A stretch of 64,000 nt of DNA from Opisthocomus hoazin (GCF_030867145.1 NC_134454.1:50527830-50591829); one strand, 5' to 3'. Counted from the stretch's first letter, positions 23,101 through 37,466 are shown. Made by a program: numbers and translations. Notes: generated from the sequence alone by a model not told the origin.

Positions 23101-26100
23101 CATAATCTTCAAATCTGCTGAAAGGTATAGTGGGAATATGCCATCAAGAATCAATGATATTATGTTACAAGATACAGAAATTGAATGTCTCTTCTTTCAA
23201 GCAATTTGGATGAACCTGCATTTCTATAACAAGCCATTGTTTTTTACAAAAAGAACGAAAACATTCAATTTCTGAAGGACAATGAACTAAATTTAAGGTA
23301 ACAGCAATAACATACCAGGAAGTGTAGTAAAAGTCGTTGAATACTGAAACCTGTGACCATTTGTTGATTGATCCACTAATTCCAGCTGAGAGTACTATGA
23401 AAATGTGGGTGACAGTCCTGAAGAAATCTCATCCATGCTTGACAGAGAGGTATTTTTTCCCACTAGAAAGAGTCAGACTTCCATGGGGACAGACTAGCTC
23501 TTTGCTTTTCCTCACTATGCTGGATTTCAGATGTGAGAATCTAAATGAAGAAGGTCACCTGGTAGAGGTTCAAAACAGTGTCTTGGCACAGAATTGTAGA
23601 ACTGAAAGATAACTGAGTTTGACTTCTACCACATAATAGCAACTCACAGCCACTAAGTCTCTTTCTTATTTAAGCAAGGCTTATCAAATCCCACTAAGCT
23701 TCATTTGCAGGTTTGAGAAACCTGAGTCAATGCTTCTAAAAGAGAGAATATGAAAAAAAATATTCCTGAAGCTGCCTTTCTTAAATAAGGCAGGACCCGA
23801 ACAACAGCATGAAGAGAACCATACTCACTTTGAATGAGCTTTGTTATTTCAAATATACATACATATAAACGTAGGAATGCCCGTGACTTGCTGTTTACAA
23901 GAAACTTCAACATATACCTGATTTAAAACCTAGATCAATAAATTTTTTTCATACTTTCCATAATTTTTATCAGTTAAACATACTTAAAATAGAGGTTTTC
24001 AGTATACATAGACCAAATCACGCACTCTGTATAGAAATGTCTGCTTATATTTCCCAAATTGCTTTATACGAGTTCCCACAAAAGATTTTTTTAAAGTTCT
24101 TTTTGGCTAAAGACTGGTAGAAACCCCACCAGGAAGAAAGCATGGCTTAAGACCACACATTATCAACGTAGCATGGGGTTGCTAGTATGAAATCTGTGTG
24201 TCTGCTGATGTGGCTCCTTTCCTTTGCAGTTACTCCAGCCCTATTGGATCTAGATATATAAGAGCACAAAGCTGTCATCCATGATGCCTGGAGTTTTTTC
24301 TTCTCATATTGGCTTTGTTGCTGTATCTCTGGGTACATCAGCTGTCTTTCACTATTTATTTATTTGCATCTTTTTTCTATCTTGAATTTCTGTCTAAAAT
24401 GTCAAAGCAAATATTTGATGAAAACGAACAAACAAAAAACAAAAGCAAAAGAAATGAGGTATCTTCATGATCATGCCTGACTACGCACCCAAAATTTTTC
24501 AAGACGTAGAAGGAAATTGTGGCAGTGCAGAAGGACCTGCACAGGAGCTTTTGACATCAGAAATCACTGTTGTGCACTGTCAAGTCCAAGTATCTGATAA
24601 TAGCATCCTCCATGACACAAGGAGAAGGGAACCATGGGAATTGTTCTCTGTTTTGAAAAAGCAAGCTTCTCCTCTTGCTGTTGTACCTACTGGCTGTCCT
24701 GATCTTCTGTGGAAAGTTAAGACAGGATCCACAATGGCTGCTGTTGCTCCTCTCTCATGTTGGTACATTATCGTGTTGTGCTGGTCTCATTCCAGTAGTT
24801 TGCATTAATCAGTAAAGTAGGGTTGCTGTTCCTGTCTGTCAGCAACTGTAAATGCCAAGCAAAAATTTCAATGTTTTGACTGGTTTTTTTCCCAGTGGAA
24901 GCCTGAGTTTGGTCTTTGCAAATTATTTTAATATATAACATTATCACGCAGTCACATTTCTTCAGTTCTTCAAGGTTGTTTTGTGGTTATTCTAGCTAGT
25001 TTCCCACTGCAACGTGTTGAACTACCTCACACTTCCTCTACAAGGTAAGTCAGCGTACTGCAAAACTGCATCCACTCACATAAGCTTCTTCCTTTGCAGA
25101 GAAGCCCAGAGGACCAGTGTTCACCAGACTACCCAGTACATGGTTGATAATCAGCTCTAAATAAGGCAGTGTGGACACTGAAGGTGATATAACTGTGATC
25201 ACTAATTGCAAAGCAGATTCTGAACTGCACCTCTGTACCGTATTTAACATGCTTCCTATTCAATTTTAAGTCTTCTCTTCCACAGCTGCTATGAGCATAG
25301 AGCGGTAAAGTTTGAAGCAAGATCTTAAACAGGGTTTTTGAAGAACAGTTTGGTCACACTAATCATTGTTTCTGCCCCTTCAAATTCTCCTCTGATGACA
25401 TGAAAGAAAACATTAAATATCCTTTGCTTATTTTTTAGTGTTCTTGACTTTATCGACAGTGCCGAAAATAGCACAATAATCAGATAGGTGAAGATAAAAC
25501 CTAGGCACTTTGCATAATACTCCAAAGCAGCTATTAAAAAATACTTTAAAAGAAGTACTCACTTTTCTGGCCAACATTTTTAATCTAGTCTAGCTGCCAA
25601 AGATATCTGTCTAGTGCTTAGTTGCCAGCTGCCGCGTTAAACTATGACCAGCCCTAAATTTAAATGCCATGTGATATCTTTTTGGTAAAAAGAAAAATCA
25701 AAAAGGGATAAACCCAAATCTTCGTTATGTGATTGCTTCCTTTTAATAATGTTTAGTACCTACAGGTGTTGTAACTGGAACCCTGGCACTTCATTTCCAA
25801 ACTACAGATTTCTTCCTTTTAAACTAAAAGGAGAGGTCTTTTAGCAGTGAGCTGTAGCTGGACCTGTAAGTCCTTACTGAACTGAAAACAATCACTAGAC
25901 ACATAATCATCCCTATCCTCAGTAACAGAAACCCCTCAGTCCTTCATATATCCATGGATAAAAGGCTGGACTTACAACAAGCAGGGAAATGACTGGGCCC
26001 GAGCTACTTGCAACAAAATGATTAATAACTCCACTTGACTAAATTGTCTTTCTTAAATACCTCTGGCATATGAATATTCAGCAGATTTAAGTATAAGATA

Positions 26101-29100
26101 AGTTTTAAGATGTAATACAGCCACAGACTCTTTGATCTAGACTGACAAAAATATAATTTTGAATTAGAATATTTTTGATGTAATGAAAAAAAAATTGACT
26201 AATTTTTTCTTGCTTCATAGAAGCATTCTCATTTCCCTTTAAAGTAAATAGTTTAAACATCAAGCCAAACATTTTTTTCCAATCAGGAATTACAAGTCTA
26301 GATGAAACAGGGTTTCATAATTGTGGCTGTTTTCACCCCGAAACCTGGGGGTGTTACTTGGCATGTTACAAAAAAAAAAAAAGCGCCACCTAGTAATGCT
26401 TTTGTGGGACCTAGCCAACATGACCATACATATCAAGAACCACAGGAACCTCTGAATTGACTGACTCTAGGGTTCTTTCATAAAACCAGAGGAGTACGCC
26501 ACAGTGGAAGTTGCTGGAATCCCCTAATAAACCACTGACTCTCATTTTGTTGTACAGCAGCCAGAGAGCAAGACCTAACTTTTGAGCATGTCCTGTTGTA
26601 ATGTTTTGCAGCCTTGCAAGATAGATCCTTTCCCCCTCTAGCCAGTAAGCAGCAGGAGTAATGTAAACGGGAAATGAGAGAATGGTATGCAGAACAGAAA
26701 AAGTGTCATCTCAGAAAAAGCATGATGTGTTCTAAAAACAATACCTGAGAGTTAAATGACATCTGAATAAAGCATATTGTCCCAGAAAAGGACAGACTGA
26801 CTTGAAAGTAAAGTGCAACAATAAAACAAAATAGTCTAAAGCACAACTTTGAATCAGTTAATATGGTGTCACTTTCACAGCTGAGCTTGCATTTCTTAAA
26901 ATCAGATTCTTTACTGAAAAGGGAGAAATATACTCAGTCTAATTTTTGTATAAGACTTTAGAAAAAAAAAAGAAACAGGAACTCTTGTACTGCATATGTT
27001 TTATCATACGATAAAAAGATAAGGTCTTTTGGACTCTTAATTACAGAATTATCTTCAGGAGCTTTTTTCTTCTTAAGCTATCAACCGATATTTATGATTT
27101 AAATTATTCTCCGAGTACTGATTTGGTGGTAAAAGCTACATTAATATGTCTGTTTTCACAGATACGCACATTTGAAAACAGATGATCTAAATGAAGGTGG
27201 TATTCCTTCAGGCAGGCTGTTTGCATTTATCAACATCGCTTCAATACTTCCAGTGTGTTTTAACACTTTCTCAGGTGCCAGTTGCAGTTTGCCATTTATA
27301 CTGAGGAACAGAAGGTACAAAATGGTGAAAGCAGAAGACAACAGCATTCCCTGGCATCTGATGTTCTAACAGGGACATATTTAAGCATTCTGCATTCATT
27401 TTGAATAATCGTTTGGAACGGGGATAGGGAAAAAAAAAAGTGAGGTTACTTTGACTTTCAATTAATCACTGCATGAAATGAAAGTTTTACACGTCTGGAT
27501 CAGATTCTCTCCTCTTAAGCATTTGGCTCCACTGAATGGCCTGCCTGGGAACTGAACAGATCAGTTGCTACCCCATGGTGTTGTGTATGTATACCTGTGT
27601 GTGTACATATGCATGTACACATAAATAAGTTCCCAAATTACTGAAGAATATGTCTATTTTCATACAATCAAAACCCACAAAATCATGCCCTGTATCATGC
27701 AAGCTTTTGCATCATATCCGTCATTTAGTATGTACTACACTTGGTGTCCTAAATAGTGCCTGTAAGCCTCCCTTTCTTCTTACCTGATGCAAGAGAAAGA
27801 TGAGAATAACTTTTATACATTTTTGCTATTATTTTATCTGTACAGGATGCTTATAAAATTGTGCTTTTCCAGAAAATTTGGGAAAGCATAGCACTCACTT
27901 TTTCATTCAGGTAACATATTAAAAGTGATACATCTCATTCATGAGTAGGCAACTAGTAGTCACACACTAGACAGACAGAAAATGGAGTTCATTCAGAGGC
28001 TTAAGGCAACACTGTCCTCCGCAAGAGAACAATCTTTGTGGCTCAGGCCAGACGCTAGTAGTCTAGCTTTTTTGAAACAGTCTTCCACTCATCTAGAAAA
28101 TATCTATCTAGGCCTAAAATGTTTCCAGTGAAAAAAATAATAATCCAGCAAAGCAAATTTCTCAAGTAGCACTTAAAAATAAATTAAACTTTATTTTCCA
28201 CTCTCTCATGCTTTTCTAATACTTACTACCCAGATACACATGTTCTTTGCTTTTACTGGGGATTTACTGTGGAGTTTAAACTTGCAAAGATGTAACAACT
28301 TTCCAGGGGACTGCCAACATGATAAACTGCTTGATTTTAAGATTTCTGTTTTCAAGGTTCCACTACTTTCCCATTAGAAGTTAAAAATTTTGTGAAATAA
28401 ACAAAAAAAAAAAAACAAAAGTAAGTGATAGAAGGCTATCTAGAGAAAGACATATTTTTTCCTGAACTCAACAGCTGCTAATAAAATATTTTCTAGTACT
28501 TGTTTCCAGATTGACTATATTGTAGTGCTCCTCTGTGCAAGTAAGTAACAAGTCCCAGATGTCCTTTGCAGGCAAAAGAAGACGGCATTCACGCAGAACA
28601 GCAAAATTATGAAAGACCTTAAAATAAGAAAGAGTGTACAAAGACGGATAAATATTCCCTACAGCAAAATTCTGCAAACCACACCCAGCAACATTTCTGC
28701 AGTGGCACAGGTTTCTTGAGAAGAAAGCTACGTTTGGAAGTCAGGTTAGGCGATTCTGTATGGTTGCTTTTATCTCTCCTTATACACCCAAGCAGGAAAA
28801 CTCTCAGTATATCTTGGGACATTCAGTGCATTTTATTAGACATGTCAGGTACCTGAGACAAAATCCTACCCCCACCTACCTTTAGAGTTGATATTCCTAT
28901 AGTTAGCCCTGTACCTCATGCATTGAGAGTCTCTCATGCTTTCTGACCCAGGGCACAGGGACACACATGAGCTTGATTTATGATATTAAAGAAGGTAGGG
29001 TGATGTGTGGGGCAGAGAAAAGACCAGGTTTATGGCTGCGCTGCAACTGACAGCCCACATTCAAGAGAAACCATTAGCAGTCAGCCATCGCAGTGCCATA

Positions 29101-29988
29101 CTCTTTCTTCCGTACATGACCTGTTCCCGTCCTACAGCCTTCTGTGAGGTGTCTCACAGCTTGGGACAGAAGTAAGTCTGGAAATAGGATTCCCGTTCCT
29201 ATTGTTTTCAAACACAGGGGAAAAATATGCCAGGCTTTGTTGAGCAATTTGCTTGTGGGAGTTTTTCTCAACTGAGGATTCAGAAGTTGTCTTGTGGTTT
29301 GGCTGGCTAGTTTGGAGAGAACCAACCAATATTCAAAAATTATTTAAAAACATGTGTGACCTTGCCTGCACCATCTGGCCAGTTCAGCAGGAGCCCCATG
29401 TGAACCACTTAAAGAAAACTTGTTTAGAACACAGCCTTTATACTTCCCATAGTATCTCAGCCTATGACAGACCTAAAGTTGAACAATGACCTGTGATTTG
29501 GTTTTTCTCCTCACATTTATTTGCTCTTCTTTTTTTCCAGTGGAATTGATAGTATAAGAAAACAAACTGTACAAACCTCTAATTCAAACCAGAGTATGTG
29601 ATCTCAAAATAAAAATACCTGCTTACTTAAGTGGCAAGTTGTGGTAGATGTTCAGGTGTCTATCTACTTTCAGACATATAAGAAACACAGGCAAAATCAA
29701 GCTCCTAAGAAAAGGATGCAAATAAAACCAAAATGGACAAAGCTTTACCAGATTAATTAAATGAATGAAATACCCCCACACTTTTCAAGGAGTTGCATTG
29801 AAGTAACTGCACTTCACTGCAGGTAGTACATTTCTCTTGGAAATTAAATGCCATATTCTGAATTGTTCTGCAAGACTGCAGAAGTGGCCATGTAAAATGC
29901 ATGTAGAAAATATCCCTAAATGCTTACCCACCTCTTCCTTTTGTTAGGCAAATATTCCCCAGCACTGTTGAGCTAAAAGCAAAATCTG
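20122..29988. other. Intergenic DNA, no gene recognised
   Basis: AT-rich sequence with short unmatched reading frames. Poly(A)-type runs occur near 22659-22676, 26370-26381 and 28404-28416, and there is an alternating purine-pyrimidine patch near 27580-27625. No exon or RNA gene is supported. Confidence 0.55.
27600..27621. repeat. 9-bp inverted repeat in a TG/AC-rich patch
   Basis: TGTGTACAT at 27600-27608 pairs with ATGTACACA at 27613-27621 around a 4-nt loop, inside an alternating purine-pyrimidine stretch. It could extrude as a cruciform or adopt Z-DNA, with no sign of a gene-linked role. Confidence 0.7.
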
Positions 29989-30199
29989 TGGAAAAGAGAA
30001 GGAAAGGAAAGAGAAGGAAAGAGAAGGAAAGGAAAGAGAAGGAAAGAGAAGGAAAAAGGGAAAGGAAAGGAAAGGAAAGGAAAGGAAAGGAAAGGAAAGG
30101 AAAGGAAAGAAAAGAAAAGAAAAGAAAAGAAAAGAAAAGAAAAGAAAAGAAAAGAAAAGAAAAGAAAAGAAAAGAAAAGAAAAGAAAAGAAAAGAAAAG

Positions 30200-30230
<31 letters not shown>

Positions 30231-30315
30231 GAAAAGAAAAAAGAAAAGAAGAGAAAAGAAAAGAAAAAAGAAAAGAAAGGAAAAAAGAAAAGAAAGGAAA
30301 AGAGAAAAGAAAAAG
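29989..30315. repeat. Polypurine tract: (GGAAA)n then (GAAAA)n, about 330 bp
   Basis: About 330 bp of almost pure purine on the + strand. It is built first from GGAAA/GAGAAGGAAA units (to about 30108) and then from a long (GAAAA)n array that becomes imperfect after about 30220. Such mirror-symmetric polypurine DNA can form intramolecular triplexes and tends to vary in length. The lysine/glutamate-rich frame of 110 codons across it is an artefact of the repeat. Confidence 0.95.
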
Positions 30316-33300
30316 ATTAAAAGTAAAGAGTTGTCAACATGTTATGACTCAATATGAGGTTTTCACAAAAGGTGCCTGACTTCATAGGACCTCGTTAATA
30401 ATGGTCTACACAGCCAGTGGCTTTCTACAAAACCCCAAATTCTGTTCTTGCCTTTTCAAGGACATCTCACTTGCAGGTGTGAAGAGCACTGGTAAAATTG
30501 CTCTTGTATTGAACTACCTTCAGAAGACTGATCACATACCTCTCATTTAAGTGAAAGACCTTAATTCAAAAGCAAAATAGTGACACTTAATCCATTTGAG
30601 CTAACACACTTAGTCCATATGGGCAATATGAGAACATATAAACCAATGTATAATTGTATTAAAAGGCATACAGACACACCTGCATGCCTTGTGCTGCTTA
30701 CTCCCTGCTTCTGATGGTTTGCATTGGTGATATTTGCAAACTATTTTACTGCAAAATTAATGGCGATAAAATGATTTCACTTATGTGGCCCAGTCTGTTC
30801 CCAAAGTACAACCTACTGCCAGTTTTAGAGCAGACATTCTCCCAAGCTATACTCTGGGGTCATGTAACATCAAGATATTCTCCTGCATGGATGTTACCTA
30901 ACTCAGACAGCTAAGCACCTGAGTATGCATAAGCACATTAGCAGACAGTAAAGCTACAGCAGAAAATGAAAAAGGCTAGATAGAAAATATTTTACTACCA
31001 GCTACTGAATTTATAATGGTAAATTATGAATATGTGCATACTTTTCATTGCTTTTGAGCTCAGGTGGATAGATGGCAAACCACAAAAAAAAAAAAAAAGA
31101 AAACCCCACGTAACCACCCCCCACTCCCACCCTCCCCCGTCCAAGCAATTCAGCATACAACATCCCATCTCTACTGTACTGTACTACTGTACTCATTAGG
31201 CCTCTGTTTTTGCAAAAAGTGTCCTTTCAGTCTCTTTGGCTTCTCTCTCTTCAACAACCAGTATTAATCTTAACCCTTCATTGTACTTTCTAACTGCTAA
31301 ATGTTCAGATATTTGGATTAGTGGTGCATGGTTACCCTACTGTGTAATCATATCATGTGGTTTTCTGCACTAGAAGGTTTATTGGTATTTTAGAGGCAGT
31401 GATATGTAAGTGAAATTGCATGTAGTGGATCTATTTTTCCTCTTCTTTATACCAATTTTATACTAGGTGATGCCACTGATTACAAGAATACCAGTGTATC
31501 AGAAAAGATCAATAGTTACAAGACATGTCTTTTTGACGGGATGCTTCATTTGAGCATTCACTTCAGGACTGAGTAGATAATTTGCATTAGCGATTAGTTC
31601 TACATGTATGTCGAACTATGGAATTTATGATGTCATATTTTGGAGGATGGATATGCTCTATTAATAATCACAGTTGTCATTACATTTTGGCCCTTCAGGA
31701 TATAAACTGAGACACCCGGATTTGAAGTAGTGGAAGGGCAGTAAGTTCAGAGTGGGAAGGAAAACAGAGAAGTGGACAGTGCTGGATGACTGAGACATTC
31801 AATTACTTTTTTATACTGTGAGAAACTGCTATTGTTTACAATCTTGCCTGAAGTTTAATGGTGTTTTTCTACGGAAATTTCCACATTTGTTAAGAATTGG
31901 CACTGAAATGTTCCCTCTCTGTATAATTCCTTTCCCTCTCCCCAGTTCTCCTCCCCATCGCTCTCCCTTTCCAGCAACTTCTTATAATATCTCCACCTCC
32001 CATTGGATCCTGAAAGACATATTGGTAAATCCATTCCATCAAGAATACGGGAGCCCAGAGCTTTTACGGCATGGGGAAAGCTGGAAACAGACCTTGTGCC
32101 TCTGTGCCACCAGTGCTGGAAGACCATCTCTGCAGATGTTGCAGACATAGCGTGCCAGTGCATTATAGCATCTGCATTATGAAGAGACAGCAGGACAGCA
32201 CAATCTGCTCTCATCTAGACTCCACCAGATTGAAATCTGAGGTCTGGAGTAGAAGGTTGGTATAAGAGCAGCTCATATGGGGTTGATAACCTCAGTGTAG
32301 GCAAGAACTCAGATTCTGAAGAATTGAGAGAGAGAAGTATTAAGAGAAACAGCTGCCAAACTCCAGCCATCTTCCAGTTGAACCTAATTCCTATCGGCTG
32401 ACAGAGAGTCATGACTTTGCACACAATATTTCTGTATCACATCTGTACTTAAAGGATTCCTCAAGGCTGTTGCGTCCATACATGGGGAACCGGTATCCAG
32501 ATAAAGGACAGGGCTTCACATACCTTTGCAGCAGCAAGCAGTTGTTTTTCCTAACCCTGAAATGCCAGTGCACTTCGAGCAATCTCTCCCTCTCAGATAA
32601 TTCCTTTCTTTCTAAGACGAAACTTCCTTCACTCATTTCAACAAACGTTGTGGAAGCAACATTTCTACAAGACCATTTGTCTCAATGCTATTTCCCCTGT
32701 GGTTTTCAGCCTAAGCATCTTCTGTAGACTCTTTCTAAGATGTTATTGACAGCTTAGGGAAAAATAAAATAAATGTACTATTTGTGGCAAAAGACAAAAT
32801 ACAGGGAACCAAAACAGACTGGAAAAATTTTAGGATTTTTCAAGTCAAGGAAAAATAGTCTACCACGACTAGTTTACTAAAGTGAAATGGTTAACTGTAC
32901 TTCTGTGACACCTTTCCCTTTTAGGTAACTCCCTAAATAGGGGATAAAACCCAGTCTTCTACATTTGCATAGCCTCACTGGTAAAAACACATGTGTTTTG
33001 CAAATGTGTGTCACACACAGCCTACGCATTCTGTATGCTTGGCCCTGATCTGGTGAAGTCTGACACAGAGATTTCCTTTTTCATGCAAGTATTGTCATTG
33101 ACTTCAAAGGGAGTATTTCCAGGAGTAAACTCAGTCATCTGTGTGACTACAGGATCAGGGAGCTGGTATGAGGATGTGTTCCCGTTTACTGTACAAAATA
33201 TACACACATCGCTCCTTTTGCTGTCATCTCCTGTGGTGGAGACCTCATTCTGCAACAGACTGAAGCGTGATATACTGGCAGGTGGTCTTTATTAGAAAGG

Positions 33301-33774
33301 TCATTGACATTGTCAAGCATCTTTTGAAAGGTGACGTTGCACCTAAAAGGTTATCAGGTCAGGGCCATGAAGTCTACAACAATTTCTCTGACAATATTGT
33401 AAACAGGTAATATCTCTGACCCCTTTTTAGACTTAACAAAACACAGGAGATTAAAGTTCTTCTGCGCCTCTTTCACCCCTCCCGTCATCCATATATACAC
33501 TTCCCCTAAGCTTTGTCTTGAAGTACCCTGCAGAAGTAGTGAAGTTGTGAAAGAGCTACTTTAATTATAAGTACCACAGTAATGAATTCAAGTACACTCA
33601 TTCATCATAAAGGGCTTCCCCATCTGTCTCTAAAGTATGCTCAAAAATGCTGTGTATTTGGTAACATGAAAGTTGAGAATTTAATACATTTCAGTTCTAA
33701 ACACTGCACTTTGGTCATTTTTTTGTAAGATTGTACAACTGCATTTTGAATGAAAGAGCAGACCGGGATGGGGG
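30316..33774. other. Intergenic DNA, no gene recognised
   Basis: AT-rich sequence with overlapping short frames on both strands near 31.8-32.7 kb that match nothing I know. A poly(A) run at 31083-31098 adjoins a C-rich stretch, and TGTACTG words repeat near 31173-31190. No exon is supported. Confidence 0.55.
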
Positions 33775-34110
33775 TGGGATGCGTGCGCGCGGGCGTGTGT
33801 GTGGTCTCTTCCTAATTTATTTGCATTTCAACCCACTGGGATCAAGCTGCAATCCCTGTAGGCAAAAGAAGATTAGGGAAAGCGACTGATTGTTTTTTCC
33901 CATACACAGAAGGGAAAGCGACTTCTCAAGTACCGCAAGTTTTTCTGGCCACTGTACAAATTGTTCCTGAGTATGGAGAGTTTCCAAAAGACCTAATTAG
34001 CAACTCGCTGCAAACATTTCTTTGCATTAGCTAATGATCCGGCTACACTTGTAAGCAAACAGTACCAACACATCTAATCAATGCAGAAAAACCAACAGAA
34101 TGCCTATTAA
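33775..34110. promoter_or_regulatory. Candidate upstream enhancer block
   Basis: A motif-dense block about 5 kb upstream of the TLE1 start codon. It has an alternating GTGCGCGC/GTGTGTG stretch (33781-33803), a POU octamer ATTTGCAT (33819-33826), a 13-bp direct repeat AGGGAAAGCGACT (33875-33887 and 33911-33923), a palindromic homeodomain site CTAATTAG (33993-34000), a 12-bp palindrome CATTAGCTAATG (34025-34036) and a GCAAACA forkhead-like site near 34053. This density is typical of conserved vertebrate enhancers. Function and target are inferred. Confidence 0.4.
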
Positions 34111-34539
34111 ACATCTGGATGTAATTTTCTAGTTAGAACAAAACGAAAACATATGCAGGTTTCTTTGATCTATGCCTCAACAAAGAAATTGTTGATAAAA
34201 AAACACACTGGCCAGCCAGTTTGTCATTTTCTTAAAGCCTGGTCATTTCTCTTCAAATGTTCCCAGTTTAATTTGGTTGGTTTCCTGCAATCTCTAATTT
34301 TACCATATTGTGTGAAACCACAAGGGATTCTTTGGATCTGATTTTATTTGAGGTTTTACTGCTGCACGATCTGCTACTGACTTTTTTTTTTTTTTTAATT
34401 CAACTCGGGGAATTTTTAAGGGTGAAAGAATGGGGGAAGGGAATACAGACATGATGGTAAAATGACCTAGTGCAACTTTTTGAACATTCTTGCCTACAAG
34501 GAAAGCTACTAATTAAAAAGAAATCAAATTACAAAGAGG
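34111..34539. other. Intergenic DNA, nothing recognised
   Basis: AT-rich spacer with a run of T at about 34383-34396. No coding, RNA or repeat feature is recognisable. Confidence 0.5.
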
Positions 34540-34690
34540 GTATGCGATGGCTATTAGCCAAAAGATAGCGAATAATTAGAAATGTAATTGCTTTACCCTG
34601 CTCACATCATTTGCACTTCATAAATAAAGAAATGTTTTAAAAGTGATATTATTTTGCATGCCCCCATAAAAATAATTATTCTTGCAGCTG
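34540..34690. promoter_or_regulatory. Candidate AT-rich regulatory block
   Basis: Closely spaced homeodomain-type cores (TATTAG, AATAATTAG, GTAATTG) and TTTGCACTT, in sequence without simple repeats, about 4.4 kb upstream of the TLE1 start codon. It is weaker than the 33.8-34.1 kb block. Confidence 0.25.
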
Positions 34691-36949
34691 TATAGGTAGT
34701 TGCTACTACACCATACGCACCGTACGACTCAGATACCCTTTTTTTCTCTATTCCACCTGTGCCATCCTGTCATTAAAAAAAACTGAAATAGAACAATCCC
34801 CTCCCACTGTGCACGTATACATAACTTTTAAACTCATTCTCTCTCTTTCAGTTGAAAATCCAATGACCTCTCAATCTAAAACTTTGAGAGCATAAAATCT
34901 GTTGAATTCTAGAATTGCTTCCTCCGCTGATTTGCTCTCACTACATAGGTAGTAGAACGGTGGGATAAGTCACAAATTTGCTAAATAGCTTCCTACCCAC
35001 CTTCAGCAAACTCCTAGTGCTTAACATCATCAACATTTTTATTATATGTGCCAGTTTGTGGGAAGTTAAAAAATATTGCTTGTAAGTAGTACTGTTAACA
35101 GTAAAGGAAAAAAACACAAACAGCATGGTAAACAGAACATCATACAATACGTTATCTCCCTAAAGAAGAGATACATCTGCTACATCTGAAACCCCTTCAG
35201 TATATTCAAACCACATTTTGGACTCAATACTGCTTTTTTTGACTCAAAGTCCAACTGCTTCCAGTGTGAGTTTTCAGTACATAGTCAGGGCAGCATTAGC
35301 TCCATTGGTATACAAGGTGGGAACACTACATTAAAATGCTTACAGTGAAAAGCAACTGATATCAAACCGCAGAGTCAAATGGACGATTAAACAGAAGGGT
35401 TTTGGGGGGAAGTGGGTTAATACTGAAGGCAACCTTTGCACTGTATTTTTGAAACACGAGACAAGGATTTAAACACAATTACTTTTAGTCTAGTTTGAGA
35501 ATTATGTAGAGTACGTACAGTTTCGTGACATAACGATCTGGTATAAAGTACTACCTTCAAGCTGAATACAGCTCTTTACAACATGATTGGCCATATTTCG
35601 GCCTTTTAGTGGTCTAAATAGTGAGCACTGCCATGGAATGAGCATGTTCACTTTTCTGGGATTAATCCAGATTTATACCCACCTAACAAAAAGGAAATTT
35701 TTACGCTCTGATCAGCCAATGACGATGCATTATAAACCAGTTCAATACCAGATCATGTTGGTTATTGTTCATACTACACAGTCTCAGTGGTTCTCCTTTG
35801 AAAAAACAAAAAATCATCACATTTGCTTCTACTACTGCTTTTACAGCTCTTCCATCTCAATTACGATGGAGACGGTTCAAAATGCCCTGAAGTGTCTGAT
35901 TCCAGAATCTAAGTAGGTTAAAAGCACTTGTTAAAAAAGTCAAGAAAATAGAGCTTTTCTGTTTCTGTTAAAACATGCCTTGGACATTTTAGTGATGACA
36001 AATAAAGGTTACAAGACATTTCAACTTTCATGTAGGTGAGCAATTAAAAAAAAAAAAAGCTTTTGTTTATGTTCCAAAACACAGTGTTGTTTTAATGTCA
36101 TATCTGTTAATATCTCATTAACAACTTGTGCCAGCAGGTTAAGCAAAGTACAACCAAAGTTAGGTAAGTGTTACGTTATTACAGACTCCATAGCTACTAG
36201 GTACACACACAAAGTATGTAATAATAGCTTGGATTTTTATAGTACCTTTCATCTGAAGATCTCTGTACTTTATAAGCATTAATTAATCAAGCTTTCCAAT
36301 GCCATGAACAGAGCAGTGAGTTGGCTTGTCCAAGGCTACAAGAGAAGCACTGGGAACAGAATGCAAGACTTTGCGCTTTACTCACGCACGTGGAACACCA
36401 GACACGTTTACATCCCCGTCCTGCCTGGGAACCACAATCTATCACGGGTCCCTGCCAAGGGTGCATTGCCTTATCTCCCAGAAAACATGAAAAGTCCTCA
36501 CATTTATTTATGTATTTAGAAAGATGTATGGGCGTATCTGTGTGTGTCTAAATACGAACACACACGTACGTCTGCCTAGGTACAGACAGCTGTAGGTACA
36601 GCCGCAGGGGCAGAGATGGGCAGAGACATACATGCACCTGTTTCCAGTGCCGAAACTCTGCAGTCCCAGAATGAAGTCCAAACCCCACTGCAGAAGACTG
36701 AGGGAGTTCCATTTTCTTTTTCTTTTGGTCTTTTGTGTGTAAAACCGGGAGTAACGTAGTACAGAAGGCGGCACTCGGAACGAGTAAAGCCGTACCTTGG
36801 GATGGTAACGTGTCAGATCTCATATCCAATTTCAGACACAGAATGCTCCTTCTTTAGGATGCGAGATGAAGCGTAACGTGGCTCTAAACAAGGGCACCTA
36901 GTAAATATTAACGGGGAATTGTAAGAAAACGCAGATTGCAAAACCACCC
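34691..36949. other. Intergenic DNA between candidate enhancers and CpG island
   Basis: AT-rich until about 36.3 kb, then gradually richer in GC and CpG toward the island. No exon or mobile element is supported. A minus-strand divergent transcript could arise at the edge of the island, but no splice or poly(A) evidence is visible. Confidence 0.5.
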
Positions 36950-37466
36950 TTCCTGCGTTTAAACGGCACGGCACGGCGCAGCACCTCCAGGCCTCCGTCC
37001 CGGCGGCGCGCAGCCACGCTCAGCGCCTCCGCGCGTCCCTGGGCGTCGTTCCCAGCCCGCAGGTAGCGGCGCTTCACACCTCGCCCCGTCCTGCCGCAAG
37101 CCGCGGGTAGCAGACGCGCTCGGACGCTCGCTGCCCGCTGCCGGCCGCGTCGCCGCTCGGTCACCTCAGCAGACCCGCACCGAGCCCGCGGGATTTGTTG
37201 GACCCTCACCCACCGCGGGCGGGCCTATCCACCACGGACAACACGAAAGCCTGCGACGGATTCCCTCTGGCAGGACCCCCCCCCCGCCCAGGGAAAAAAG
37301 GCGGGTTTCCCCCGCAGGCGGAGCGGGGGGAGGGGCCGGGCCCGGGGGAGCTGGGCCCCGACTGCCACCCGGCTGCGAGTCCCCGCCGGCGAAGGCACGC
37401 AACGCGCGGGGGCCACTCCCCTACCCGCGGAGCCCCCGCCAACAGCCGGCCCCGCTCTCCTCCGCG

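Noticed and set aside
29988-30320. Lysine/glutamate-rich 110-codon frame
   Set aside because: It is only the translation of a GGAAA/GAAAA simple repeat.
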